Both the position numbers and the translations under genes were made by a program. From assembly GCA_034092305.1 (NCBI GenBank), contig JASJET010000041.1:2833001-2897000 (forward strand): DNA of 64,000 nucleotides, given 5' to 3'. The stretch comes from Diaprepes abbreviatus. Taxonomy: Eukaryota; Arthropoda; Insecta; Coleoptera; Curculionidae. Below, piece after piece: positions 58,208 through 64,000 of this stretch; position 1 is the first letter of the stretch, and every line of letters starts with the position of its first letter. The notes under the pieces are model-generated. The model saw nothing but the letters and a program-made list of their open reading frames with translations. It did not search any database and was not told the origin of the DNA.

Positions 58208-58346
58208 TTTTTCTCTTTTTCTTTGTAGATATACAGCACTGTACAAAGGACTTGTGCCAAAAGTAATGAGACTAGGTCCAGGTGGCGCCATCATGTTAGT
58301 GGTTTACGACTATATGCATTCATATTTGACAGCCAAATTTAGATAA
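47132..58346 (+). CDS. SLC25A21: Mitochondrial 2-oxodicarboxylate carrier (SLC25A21-type), seven coding exons
   Basis: This inner-membrane carrier exchanges 2-oxoadipate and related C5-C7 oxodicarboxylates for 2-oxoglutarate, linking lysine and tryptophan catabolism to the matrix. Coding exons are 47132-47195, 47264-47475, 47539-47601, 47921-48042, 48778-48928, 49490-49671 and 58229-58346. All junctions are GT-AG and in phase, giving 303 aa, the usual carrier size. The three tandem mitochondrial-carrier repeats show their PX[D/E]XX[K/R] signatures at HPLDLVKTR (30-38), NPFEVVKVT (131-139) and IPFDVAKSR (229-237). The segment ETPKRACKFFTFEQYK and C-terminal YKGLVPKVMRLGPGGAIMLV are typical of the oxodicarboxylate subfamily. 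The last intron (8.6 kb) is swollen by LINEs and a DD41D transposon. Subfamily assignment is by motif recall, not a search. Confidence 0.94.
47264..47475 (+). CDS. SLC25A21: SLC25A21 exon 2 (residues 22-92)
   Basis: Acceptor TTTGCCAG, then GFVEVCIMHPLDLVKTRLQI with carrier signature 1, the matrix loop, and KNEGLTSYWKGIIPPILAET, ending RACK|GTAATA in phase 0. Confidence 0.95.
47539..47601 (+). CDS. SLC25A21: SLC25A21 exon 3 (residues 93-113)
   Basis: Acceptor TTTTTCAG, then FFTFEQYKQFFLFGSPTPTP and L, donor TTG|GTAAGT in phase 0. FFTFEQYK is conserved in the oxodicarboxylate carriers. Confidence 0.93.
47921..48042 (+). CDS. SLC25A21: SLC25A21 exon 4 (residues 114-154)
   Basis: Acceptor TATTTTAG, then TFSLAGFGAGVTEAILVNPF with carrier signature 2, ending PSTW split at TG|GTAAGG in phase 2. 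Confidence 0.95.
48778..48928 (+). CDS. SLC25A21: SLC25A21 exon 5 (residues 154-204)
   Basis: Acceptor ATCTTCAG completes the Trp codon, then FVTKEILSRHGFGSQGLFKG, TIGRNAVFNMIYFGFYHSVK, and donor GAG|GTAAAC in phase 0. Confidence 0.95.
49490..49671 (+). CDS. SLC25A21: SLC25A21 exon 6 (residues 205-265)
   Basis: Acceptor ATTTGTTAG, then DPLKEFGRKIAIGFVSGSLA and carrier signature 3 (IPFDVAKSRIQGPQP), ending KEEG split at GG|GTAAGT in phase 2. Confidence 0.95.
49900..51120 (-). pseudogene. Decayed CR1/Daphne-like LINE in carrier intron 6
   Basis: The minus strand reads, 5' to 3', KNYRPISLINNCSKVFERCV (about 51080), VFIDLVKAFDTGSHDKLLEV (about 50880), SYADDTVLIF (about 50630), a thumb scrap and IFKALIKHHILVWSGLYN (50041-50286). 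The order matches one RT ORF with many frame breaks. Upstream it is interrupted by another LINE whose tail lies at 51122. Confidence 0.7.
51121..52650 (-). mobile_element. 5'-truncated Jockey-like LINE, minus strand
   Basis: An ATTTATTTATTTATTTATTT tract at 51127-51147 is the complement of an AAAT-repeat 3' tail. The minus strand then encodes, from high to low coordinate, SSIRPITILSCLAKIFESII, VVYTDFTKAFDKIPHSIL, SGVPQGSNVGPLLFLLFINN, LLFADDLKLYK (about 52060-52085), DLGVVFDSQLDFKTHI and a C-terminal HAIEKVQNKLLRYMY region. A few frameshifts are present but the catalytic box is intact. Motif wording and tail type match the LINE in NF-YA intron 2, so they may be one family. Confidence 0.8.
52651..53370. 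other. Carrier intron 6 spacer
   Basis: AT-rich intronic DNA with no recognised exon, RNA or repeat pair. Confidence 0.35.
53375..55560 (+). pseudogene. Decayed plus-strand LINE RT, split by a MITE
   Basis: Plus-strand pieces in order are YRELKAGYKRNIQNAKRNFN (about 53465), then TFWKIINKNLNNSKK, FKQSDVTTLDNYRPIALVPV (about 53945), SQYDFCVGKSTGDAIFNFY (about 54612), FFNFKKAFNTINLLNK, NSGVPQGSVLGPILFLIYIN (about 54880), FADDTSTIVEGND (about 54980), TKFLGITIDQHLSWDVHI and VYSILGYGNICWGTS (about 55330). This is a complete RT order with several stops. A 525 bp insertion sits between the NYRPIA and SQYDF blocks. Confidence 0.75.
54086..54610. mobile_element. 525 bp hAT-like MITE with 8 bp TSD
   Basis: The 8 bp direct repeat AGCCAATA occurs at 54078-54085 and 54611-54618. 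The ends just inside are CTTCGATCATACCC and, reverse-complemented, CTTCGAACATACCC: imperfect inverted repeats. An 8 bp duplication is the hAT hallmark. No transposase frame is present. Removing it rejoins the flanking LINE at SQY, confirming an insertion. Confidence 0.75.
55818..56398. repeat. Left 581 bp TIR of the DD41D element
   Basis: Inverted copy of 57544-58124. Differences seen include AAAAGTCG versus AAAAATCG, ACAAGG versus ATAAGG and GATTGTTT versus GATTATTT. The last 11 bp contain the transposase start codon. Confidence 0.92.
56388..57470 (+). CDS. DD41D Tc1/mariner-family transposase, intact 360 aa
   Basis: Catalyses cut-and-paste transposition at TA. An N-terminal helix-turn-helix region (about residues 10-110) includes the GRPRT linker (68-72). 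The catalytic triad is D161 in LFTDEAGFTRDG, D252 in WILQDGAPPHF and D294 in ARSPDLNPMDFFFWGHLK. There are exactly 41 residues between the second and third Asp, which is the DD41D arrangement. The frame is uninterrupted from ATG to TAG and of normal length (about 340-360 aa). The start codon lies in the last 11 bp of the left TIR, so its promoter must also lie in the TIR. No change is seen in the key residues, so it could be active. Confidence 0.95.
   Translation: MANHQYSNIEYCDIHFCYGKANGNAELARRYYMESYPERNIPHAQTFSSVHTRLAECGSFKSYNGNRGRPRTARNVQQEERVLEIIEDNPGISTRKIGNEVRLCQASSWRILREEQLYPFHSKKVQALYDDDRPRRLEMCNQILAKYEHDNRLIGVILFTDEAGFTRDGITNLHNIHTYAYENPNNVVETKHQRRFSLNVWAGIIGDYLIGPHFFDGPLTGDVYLDFIQNRLPLYLEDVPLEVRANMWILQDGAPPHFSIRVRQYLNATYPERWIGRSGPLAWAARSPDLNPMDFFFWGHLKQLVYDIPVINVEDLRFRIIEKCQIIKETPEIFHRVRRHFLKSVRKCIEENEGHFENLF
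57544..58124. repeat. Right 581 bp TIR of the DD41D element
   Basis: Inverted copy of 55818-56398. Because it duplicates the left TIR, it carries an inverted copy of the transposase ATG and presumptive promoter pointing inward. Confidence 0.92.
58123..58201. repeat. (TA)n microsatellite next to the transposon
   Basis: About 78 bp of TA repeats adjoin the right end of the DD41D element and stop 27 bp before the carrier exon 7 junction. It was either the insertion target or a later expansion of the TA duplication. Confidence 0.95.
58229..58346 (+). CDS. SLC25A21: SLC25A21 terminal coding exon (residues 265-303)
   Basis: A strong pyrimidine tract and TTTGTAG acceptor complete the Gly codon, then YTALYKGLVPKVMRLGPGGA, IMLVVYDYMHSYLTAKFR and TAA. 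This is the sixth transmembrane helix and C-terminus. Confidence 0.95.
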
Positions 58347-58488
58347 TTTTAATATAAGTTAAAGAAAAATATTGGTACAAAATAGTTAAAAATTTTCATA
58401 GGTATTATTTAATCAAATAGTTTTTGGTTTGGGAATATTTATTTTAAAGAAATTGTAACATTTTATGTATTCTTTAAAGTATTAAAAT

Positions 58489-58679
58489 CAGGGGCGGATC
58501 CAATCCCTCTCTTTTTTTTTTGGGAGGGGGTTATTTCACGAAAGTACACTATGATAGGTGAAAGCGAGTTGATAGAATTATTTTAGCACGCAGGCCAGCC
58601 AATTTTTTCTGGATTCGAAGTCCTTGTAAAAAAGGGACCATTCTCACCCCCCCCCCCCCTTTTCTTAGATCCGCCAATG
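58489..58679. mobile_element. 191 bp hAT-like MITE in the carrier 3' UTR
   Basis: The ends CAGGGGCGGATC and, reverse-complemented, CATTGGCGGATC are flanked by ATTAAAAT (58481-58488) and ATTAAAAC (58680-58687), an 8 bp duplication with one change. An internal C-run of about 13 bases is present. There is no coding capacity. Confidence 0.7.
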
Positions 58680-58835
58680 ATTAAAACAGATGATATTATA
58701 AGATGTTTTGTTTTATATTGTAAATATTCTTGTTAAATATTTTTAAGATTTCAAATTTTATAAAATACGTTTTTGGAATTAATGGTACGGTGTGTGTCTT
58801 TTTTTATATTTGAGCAAATATAACTTTAAAAAAAA

Positions 58836-58841
58836 AATAAA
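58836..58841 (+). terminator. Candidate poly(A) signal AATAAA for SLC25A21
   Basis: The only AATAAA clearly placed downstream of the stop (about 490 nt). It faces the reverse-complement signal at 58877-58882 of the convergent candidate gene. Confidence 0.4.
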
Positions 58842-58897
58842 GAAAATATAGTTTAACTGTTGTAAAAAATGTTGTTTTTATTTTGATATTAATTTTA

Positions 58898-59032
58898 TCA
58901 TCTCATAGATTTAACAGCTGTGGCGGTGCCTTTGAAGTTGAAGGGTCCAATTTTTGTGACGTTGCTTACGTAGCGACCAACTATATTCCATTGGAAAAAA
59001 ATGTTAAAATTAGAATGAATACCGCGATAACC
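58898..59032 (-). CDS. Probable terminal coding exon of a convergent gene, product unknown
   Basis: On the minus strand, a pyrimidine-rich intron end with ATTATCAG precedes GYRGIHSNFNIFFQWNIVGR, YVSNVTKIGPFNFKGTATAV, KSMR and a TGA stop (58898-58900): 44 residues. The codon use (GTCGCTACG, GGCACCGCCACAGCT) is GC-richer than the surroundings, as in real exons here. A minus-strand AATAAA lies about 16 nt past the stop. I do not recognise the family. Upstream exons would be at higher coordinates but were not found, which is the main doubt. Confidence 0.45.
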   Translation of the reverse strand, partial: GYRGIHSNFNIFFQWNIVGRYVSNVTKIGPFNFKGTATAVKSMR

Positions 59033-59099
59033 CTGATAATAATGGTTGAAATTAAAAAGAAACACTACAAGATATACTTTATAGTTTTCCTTTGCCAAA

Positions 59100-59940
59100 A
59101 AAATAAAAATAAATCCAAATAGGGTTAATACTTCCTTTTTCTTGTAGAAAGGTATTCCTTTAAATTAAGAGAGAAGAAAACTTATTTCATTCTACGAGGG
59201 TGGTTAAGTAAGTAAGATAAATTAATCATAGATGGCGCGACTATCATTTTTAAATTCATATGATTATGTAGCTGTACTCTTTGGAAGGACCTCTAGAAAA
59301 TGAATATATAAAAAGTAACATTAAAAACAAATAAAATAAAGTAAACAATAAAACTGAAAAGCAAAAAATTTTCATTTTACTTTTAGGTTAGAATATTTAT
59401 GGGCGATTTTGATTGGTATGAACCACACTTTTTTATTTCGTTGTGGAAATGTTAGTTTAATGAAAAATCTTAGTGGTAGTTGATAATTTTTGGAAGTATC
59501 AACCAACCATAAAGGATTTTTAGAGATTTTAAAAGGAGCCGTTTTCCGACGCGCATTCATGGAAAGCACAGAAAGTTCCTCAAAAAAAATATATAAATAG
59601 AAAACAACACGATGAAACGTACATAGTAAAGTTAGGTTCAATTGAGTATAAATACGCATAGAAATTTGCCTGCGGAGGAAACTCATTTTGTCGCATCTGC
59701 TTAAAATCTGTGGCAGTATTCTTTCTAATGTTCATTTTTTCCCCAGTGTAATATAAAGGGTCGTGAGTCAAGCAAGGTCAAGAAACTTGCTTTTTGCTGG
59801 AGCGTCTTTTGTCGCATCAACAAGATGAAGTAATTTGTGGTTTTATATTTAAACGACATTAAGCTCGTAGGATTACTTGGCCGTTTTTGTGACTGTTTAT
59901 CCCTTCGAGCATATAGTACTGGAGACAGCCTTGAAATGGT
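59100..59940. other. Spacer between convergent gene exon and foldback repeat
   Basis: Short minus-strand open frames (59372-59686, 59725-60048) have moderately protein-like composition but no recognised family or clear splice pattern. They could be 5' exons of the gene ending at 58898. A CTACGAGGGTGGTTAAGTAA block at about 59194 resembles a solo mariner end. Confidence 0.3.
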
Positions 59941-59946
59941 CGCGCT

Positions 59947-60117
59947 CGTTACACGGTAAGGAGAGACAGAGAGAGGGAGATAGAAAGAACGAATATGGAG
60001 TAGTGCTACCTCCCTCGTTCCGATAATATAGGAACGGGCGCCGGTCAATCGCGGTTCGGAGCAAGAGAGATAGCACTATATTCGCCCTCTCTCTCTCTCT
60101 CTTTACCGTGTAACGTC
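59947..60117. repeat. Foldback repeat with GAGA-rich arms (~170 bp)
   Basis: CGTTACACGGTAAGGAGAGA at the left pairs with CTCTCTTTACCGTGTAACG at the right, and GAATAT...AGTGCTA with TAGCACTATATTC. It is a palindromic element or a hairpin, GC-richer than its surroundings. Confidence 0.65.
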
Positions 60118-60119
60118 CG

Positions 60120-61160
60120 AGGATTATTGCATGCTGCCTCCATCAGTACATGCTTGAAAGCTAAGCACAGCTTTGGAACCAACATTGCTTTTATTACATA
60201 TTTTTTGGTAATCTGGATTTGGCCTTAAGCTTCTAAGGCTGTATTCTTTTTAGTAAATTATCACTGATCAAAGTAAAAAAAGTGAAACTGATAACTTCAT
60301 GTTCTTTTGAATATGCATTTACTTGTCATTGGGTCGAAGTGATCATGATTACTTCAAGTGACAGAACTGAAAGTGATAATTACAAAAAAGAATATACTTT
60401 AAGTCAGATGACCGATGTTGCCAACCTTACCGTTTTAACGGTAGATCTACCGTTTTTCAATAAAATCTACCGTTCTGCCTGTTTTCATAACCAACCTATC
60501 GTTTTTTCATTAACCGTTTAGGTCATAATTTTATTTAAAGTAATTACAAGAAATTTTATAATTATGCCCTATTATTACGATTATACTAATTATAAAATAC
60601 GTACGTTTCGGAATGTAAACGATTTCATGCTCAAAAGTAAAAAAAAATTTCTTCAACTCATTAGGGAGTGCTACGTCACATATGTAAGTCTGTTGTTTTT
60701 CTTTCCTTGTTTACCAGTGCACAATAAAAAAGAACGGATACAAATCTGACTATCTGCGCATAGAACATATGTTGTATATAAATGACGCACAGTTGCGTGG
60801 TTAAGCTGCTCAAAACATATTTTTAATCCGGCTCTTTCGTTCAAAAAAAAAAAAAAAACAATGAGTGAAAGAAGTGTGATGGCAATGTAAGCCGGCACCA
60901 AAAAAATAAACTCAAATATATCCAAAAATATAAAGACGAGTGGGAAGAATTGCCTGAATAATTAGAAAAAGCAATAAAGGTAAAGATTTCGCATTATGCA
61001 CCTGTTGTAATAACAATATTCTAGTTAGAAGTCAGGAGTAATCTCTGTCTAATTTGTAATAAAAATATTAAGACTTTACTTATTTTAGTAGTTACATTTT
61101 TGTTAATTTAAATGTAAAATTAAATTTCATTGCACATATAAAGTTTTAAGGCCTTTTCTC
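60120..61160. other. AT-rich spacer
   Basis: No gene recognised. CCGTTTTAACGGTAGATCTACCG near 60430 is a local palindromic cluster next to a GTTGCCAACC motif that also occurs near 24020. Confidence 0.35.
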
Positions 61161-61169
61161 ATTTATGGG

Positions 61170-61458
61170 TGTGCACCCCGGGTCCCGGGTTTTACCAGTG
61201 ACCATAGAAGAGGTATACCTCGTCTATGCTGTGACACATCAGCTGATTTCAAGTTTTTTTTTACTAGGGTTTAATTTCTAGTAATTTTTTGTTTTGTACT
61301 TTTGATATTGATATGAGCGAGGTTAATTATGAGATCAGGCCATACAAAACCAAAAATTACTAGAAATTAATAAGTGAAAAACCCCCAAAATCAGCTAATG
61401 GGTCACAGCATATACGAGGTATACTTCTTCTTCTATGGTCATTGATTAAACCCGGGGT
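61170..61458. mobile_element. ~290 bp palindromic MITE beside the hAT element
   Basis: The left arm (CCCGGGTTTTACCAGTGACC, ATAGAAGAGGTATACCTCG, GCTGTGACACATCAGCTGAT) recurs inverted in the right arm (AATCAGCTAATGGGTCACAG, CGAGGTATACTTC, CTATGGTCATTGATTAAACC). The arms are about 130 bp. There is no coding sequence. Confidence 0.7.
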
Positions 61459-61483
61459 GGGTACCACGGGCGTAGCTTAGTAT

Positions 61484-61506
61484 CGGGGGGGGGGGGGGGA
61501 GGGGGT
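61484..61506. repeat. Poly-G tract at left end of the hAT element
   Basis: About 20 consecutive G with one A break. Its counterpart is the G- and C-runs at 63948-63985, part of the element ends. Confidence 0.85.
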
Positions 61507-61689
61507 TCAAGAAAATAAAACAACTAAAAGTACATAAAATAACCCTTACATTCATAAGAAAAATATTAAGGATGTAAAAAATTGATACAGAAAAAAGCTC
61601 CTGGAAGGAATTGGGGGAGTTCTTTTACGAGCAGTGGGACAGTATATGCTAAATAAAAAAAATAACGTTCTGTTATATATAGGTACGTA

Positions 61690-63330
61690 TTACAGAATTA
61701 ATCTTCTGTTTTTCTTTTTAAATATATCCACTACTTCATTCGCATCAATTTCTATCCCATAGTGAATGTTCATGAGTGCCAAACCGTTAAGTCTGTGTTC
61801 ACTCGTTGTGTTCCGCAAGTAATTTTTAAGTCTTCTTAAGCTTGAAAAAGTCCTTTCTGGGGTAGCAGTGGAAACAGGTATGGTAGCCAATATTTGCAAC
61901 AATGTGTAAATATTTGGATATAGTTTTTGGTCGCACTTATCTAAGCATTCTAAAGCTGATTTTGGAGTAGGGGAAGTGAGAGTTATAGCTGCTTTCCACA
62001 CTTCAAGTTCTGCTTTGACGACAGAACTACTTTTTTCGGGCAGCACAGCCGAATACATACAAAATGCCTTTTCAATATCACAACCGGCCGCAAAATTTGA
62101 CGGTAACACACCAGATAGTGCCGATACTACTTTACGGTGTTTTCTAAACCTCTCAATCAATTATTGAATTGTATGGTCGAGAAATGGGATGAATAAATTT
62201 ATTTTGTAATACGTGGATATATCCGACGCAGGAATGTTAGAGCGATTCAACTGCCTTCCGACGATACGTGGCATAAGCAGTGTACCACCATTTTCTTCGA
62301 GCAACACCTTTGCTTCTTCATAGAGATGGAGGTACTCCTCGTCAACTTTGTGTCTCAAAAGTTGCAAAGCATTAATAACATCATCAACGTGACTGAATGC
62401 TGTTATGAGATCTGTGTTAACTGCCTGCAGTTGCTTTGATAGCGACAATGTATAGCTCATGACTTTTTGAAGAATCACTAGGCACATAACAAAATTCGAG
62501 CATTTGGACGGCTTGTTGCGAAGATTCTTTATTGTGGCTCGATTGTAGTTCTTTGAGAGCATGCACAATCGCTGAATAAATTTCCTTGAATCTTATAACG
62601 GCTTCATGTTTATGAACCCATCGTGTTTCGCACATCGCAAGCAGGCTTTTTTGATGATCAGCCGGTAACAGATCCCGAATTTTTTTCTTTCAGAACGGCA
62701 GTGCGTTGAGCCGAATGTTTAAAGTAGGAACCAACAGACTGCACGATTTCAACGCAATTTCGCACATCTACTTGCGAACACGAGTCAGCAATAGCAAGGT
62801 TGAGAGAGTGTGCACTACAATGCACATAAAGAGCAAGAGGACATCCTTGACGAATATACGCTTGGGCACCGTGCAAATATCCACTCATAGCTGCAGCCCC
62901 ATGGTAACCTTGACCAACCACATGAGAACATTCAAGTCCATGCTTTTTTAGAGCTGTAATTATGAGAGTTGCAAGACCGGATCCTGTTACGTCAACAGTT
63001 GGAATATACTCTAACTTTATGTTGTTTAACATCTTTTATATCAACATATCGCAAGCACAACGAGATTTGCTCCATACACGCAATGTCAGTCGTCTCGTCA
63101 GCGAGAATCGCAAAAAATTTAGCTTCCTTTACTTCACCGATGATCTTATGTTGAATAATTTCACCACAAATGTCAAGTATTTCATTTTGGATTTGAGGGC
63201 TCGTGGAACAGGCATTCTTCTTAGAAGTGACCAAATGCTCAGAAAGATCTTTATCCCCAGATTCGGCTCATTCACCATTGCTACCAAAACGGTGAATGAA
63301 AACATTGTGAGAAAACTATGTCTTAGAACT
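61690..63330 (-). pseudogene. hAT transposase (ZMYM1/THAP12-like group), frameshifted
   Basis: Reading the minus strand from high to low coordinate: SGDKDLSEHLVTSKKN, KFFAILADETTDIACMEQIS (about 63100), then in a new frame GQGYHGAAAMSGYLHGAQ and HCSAHSLNLAIADS (about 62860-62790), TRWVHKHEAVIRF (about 62620), and finally the hAT dimerisation domain ATPERTFSSLRRLKNYLRNT, LNGLALMNIHYG (about 61850-61740). Frameshifts occur near 63000 and between about 62570 and 62660, and a stop (HTIQ*LIERF) lies at 62161-62163. It is the cut-and-paste enzyme of the surrounding element and no longer codes one protein. Confidence 0.85.
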
Positions 63331-63339
63331 AAAAATTAG

Positions 63340-63945
63340 AAGTTAATGTACGTCATCTACCAGCCCGCACTGGCCCAGCTTGGTGGATTATAATTATAGT
63401 AAGTGAGAACATTATAGAGTGATTATGCTAAGTAATCAGGAGAATTTATTACGATATTTGATTAATTATTTGAATAAAATCCGTTAAATATATCTGAAAA
63501 AATGACAACTTAGTTTTAAAAATAACCGTCAAATTATTCCTCTACACTGCACGTTTAGAATTAATTTAATCCTTATTACTATTTACTTACCCTTGTATTT
63601 ATAAGGCAAATGTTTACTCCTGTGTTAACTTGAAGTCAAATCCTTTGAACGTATGTAGTGAAAATTCTAAATCTGCGTAGGTCAAATAACAAAAATGACA
63701 AAATAACTTCGTTCACTTTAAATTGCAATCTGCTTTACTAGTCTCGACAAGTGAACGCGACAAGTGCGCGTGGGATACGAAACGGCACGAAAATATACGA
63801 AGGTTACCGAATGCGATCAGATAATTGACGGCAGTGACGGGCGGGGAATCCAAACCACACATTTTAGTGTAATAGTTAGTAATGAATGAGGTATGTCACA
63901 CACCGGTCCTTATTTTAATTTTATGAATGTTAATATTTTAACTTT
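63340..63945. other. hAT element 5' noncoding part
   Basis: Between the transposase N-terminal remnant and the right inverted repeat. No open frame was recognised; it presumably held the transposase promoter. Confidence 0.4.
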
Positions 63946-64000
63946 TCGGGGGGGGGGGGGTTGAACACCCCAACCCCCCCCCCCCTGGCTACGACCGTGG

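Larger units (their letters stand above)
58347..58860 (+). other. SLC25A21 3' UTR
   Basis: Runs from the stop to a candidate poly(A) signal AATAAA at 58836-58841. It contains a small hAT-like MITE at 58489-58679. The length is inferred. Confidence 0.5.
61464..64000 (-). mobile_element. hAT transposon, near full length, broken
   Basis: The left end CCACGGGCGTAGCTTAG and the reverse complement of the window's last bases, CCACGGTCGTAGCCAGG, form terminal inverted repeats next to long G/C homopolymers. The interior carries a minus-strand hAT transposase. The element seems to end at base 64000, so the right-hand 8 bp duplication cannot be checked. Size (about 2.5 kb) is normal for hAT. Confidence 0.8.

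Noticed and set aside
59372..60048. Minus-strand open frames that might be upstream exons of the gene ending at 58898
   Set aside because: No consistent splice phases could be built and no family was recognised; noted as spacer instead.

Overview
This is AT-rich nuclear DNA from an animal, most likely an insect and plausibly a beetle. The evidence is canonical GT-AG introns, insect-like versions of two conserved genes, and a dense mixture of non-LTR retrotransposons, Tc1/mariner, hAT and MITE insertions. The order-level guess is an inference from the overall repeat style and was not tested. No prokaryotic operons, CRISPR arrays or rRNA operons are visible.

Layout. (1) 1-7 kb: decayed LINE fragments on both strands, and two small + strand exons (4380-4721) that look like the C-terminus of a gene entering from the left, possibly a HIPK-type kinase. 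(2) 7-23 kb: gene-poor DNA with several MITEs and foldback repeats, a decayed mariner and a 5S-rRNA-derived SINE. (3) 23.0-37.3 kb: the complete gene for NF-YA, the sequence-specific subunit of the CCAAT-binding factor NF-Y. It has seven coding exons (331 aa) and a probable noncoding first exon in a GC-richer block at 23.0-23.28 kb that carries eight CCAAT/ATTGG pentamers. Its introns are loaded with LINEs: a Jockey-like copy itself split by a 912 bp palindromic MITE, an RTE-like copy with a 14 bp target duplication, and several degraded minus-strand copies. (4) 37.3-47 kb: an intergenic region with nested inverted-repeat MITEs, a second 5S SINE and a mariner relic. (5) 47.1-58.8 kb: a complete gene for a mitochondrial 2-oxodicarboxylate carrier (SLC25A21 type, seven coding exons, 303 aa). 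Its last intron holds LINE remnants, an 8-bp-TSD MITE and an apparently intact 2,307 bp DD41D Tc1/mariner element with 581 bp terminal inverted repeats. (6) 58.9-64 kb: a probable terminal exon of a convergent minus-strand gene, two foldback repeats, and a near full-length but broken hAT transposon that runs to the window edge.

NF-YA acts in the nucleus and the carrier in the mitochondrial inner membrane. Nothing suggests a joint pathway. The main biological points are possible NF-Y self-regulation at the CCAAT cluster, transposon remodelling of introns close to splice sites, and the young DD41D element whose start codon lies inside its own terminal repeat.
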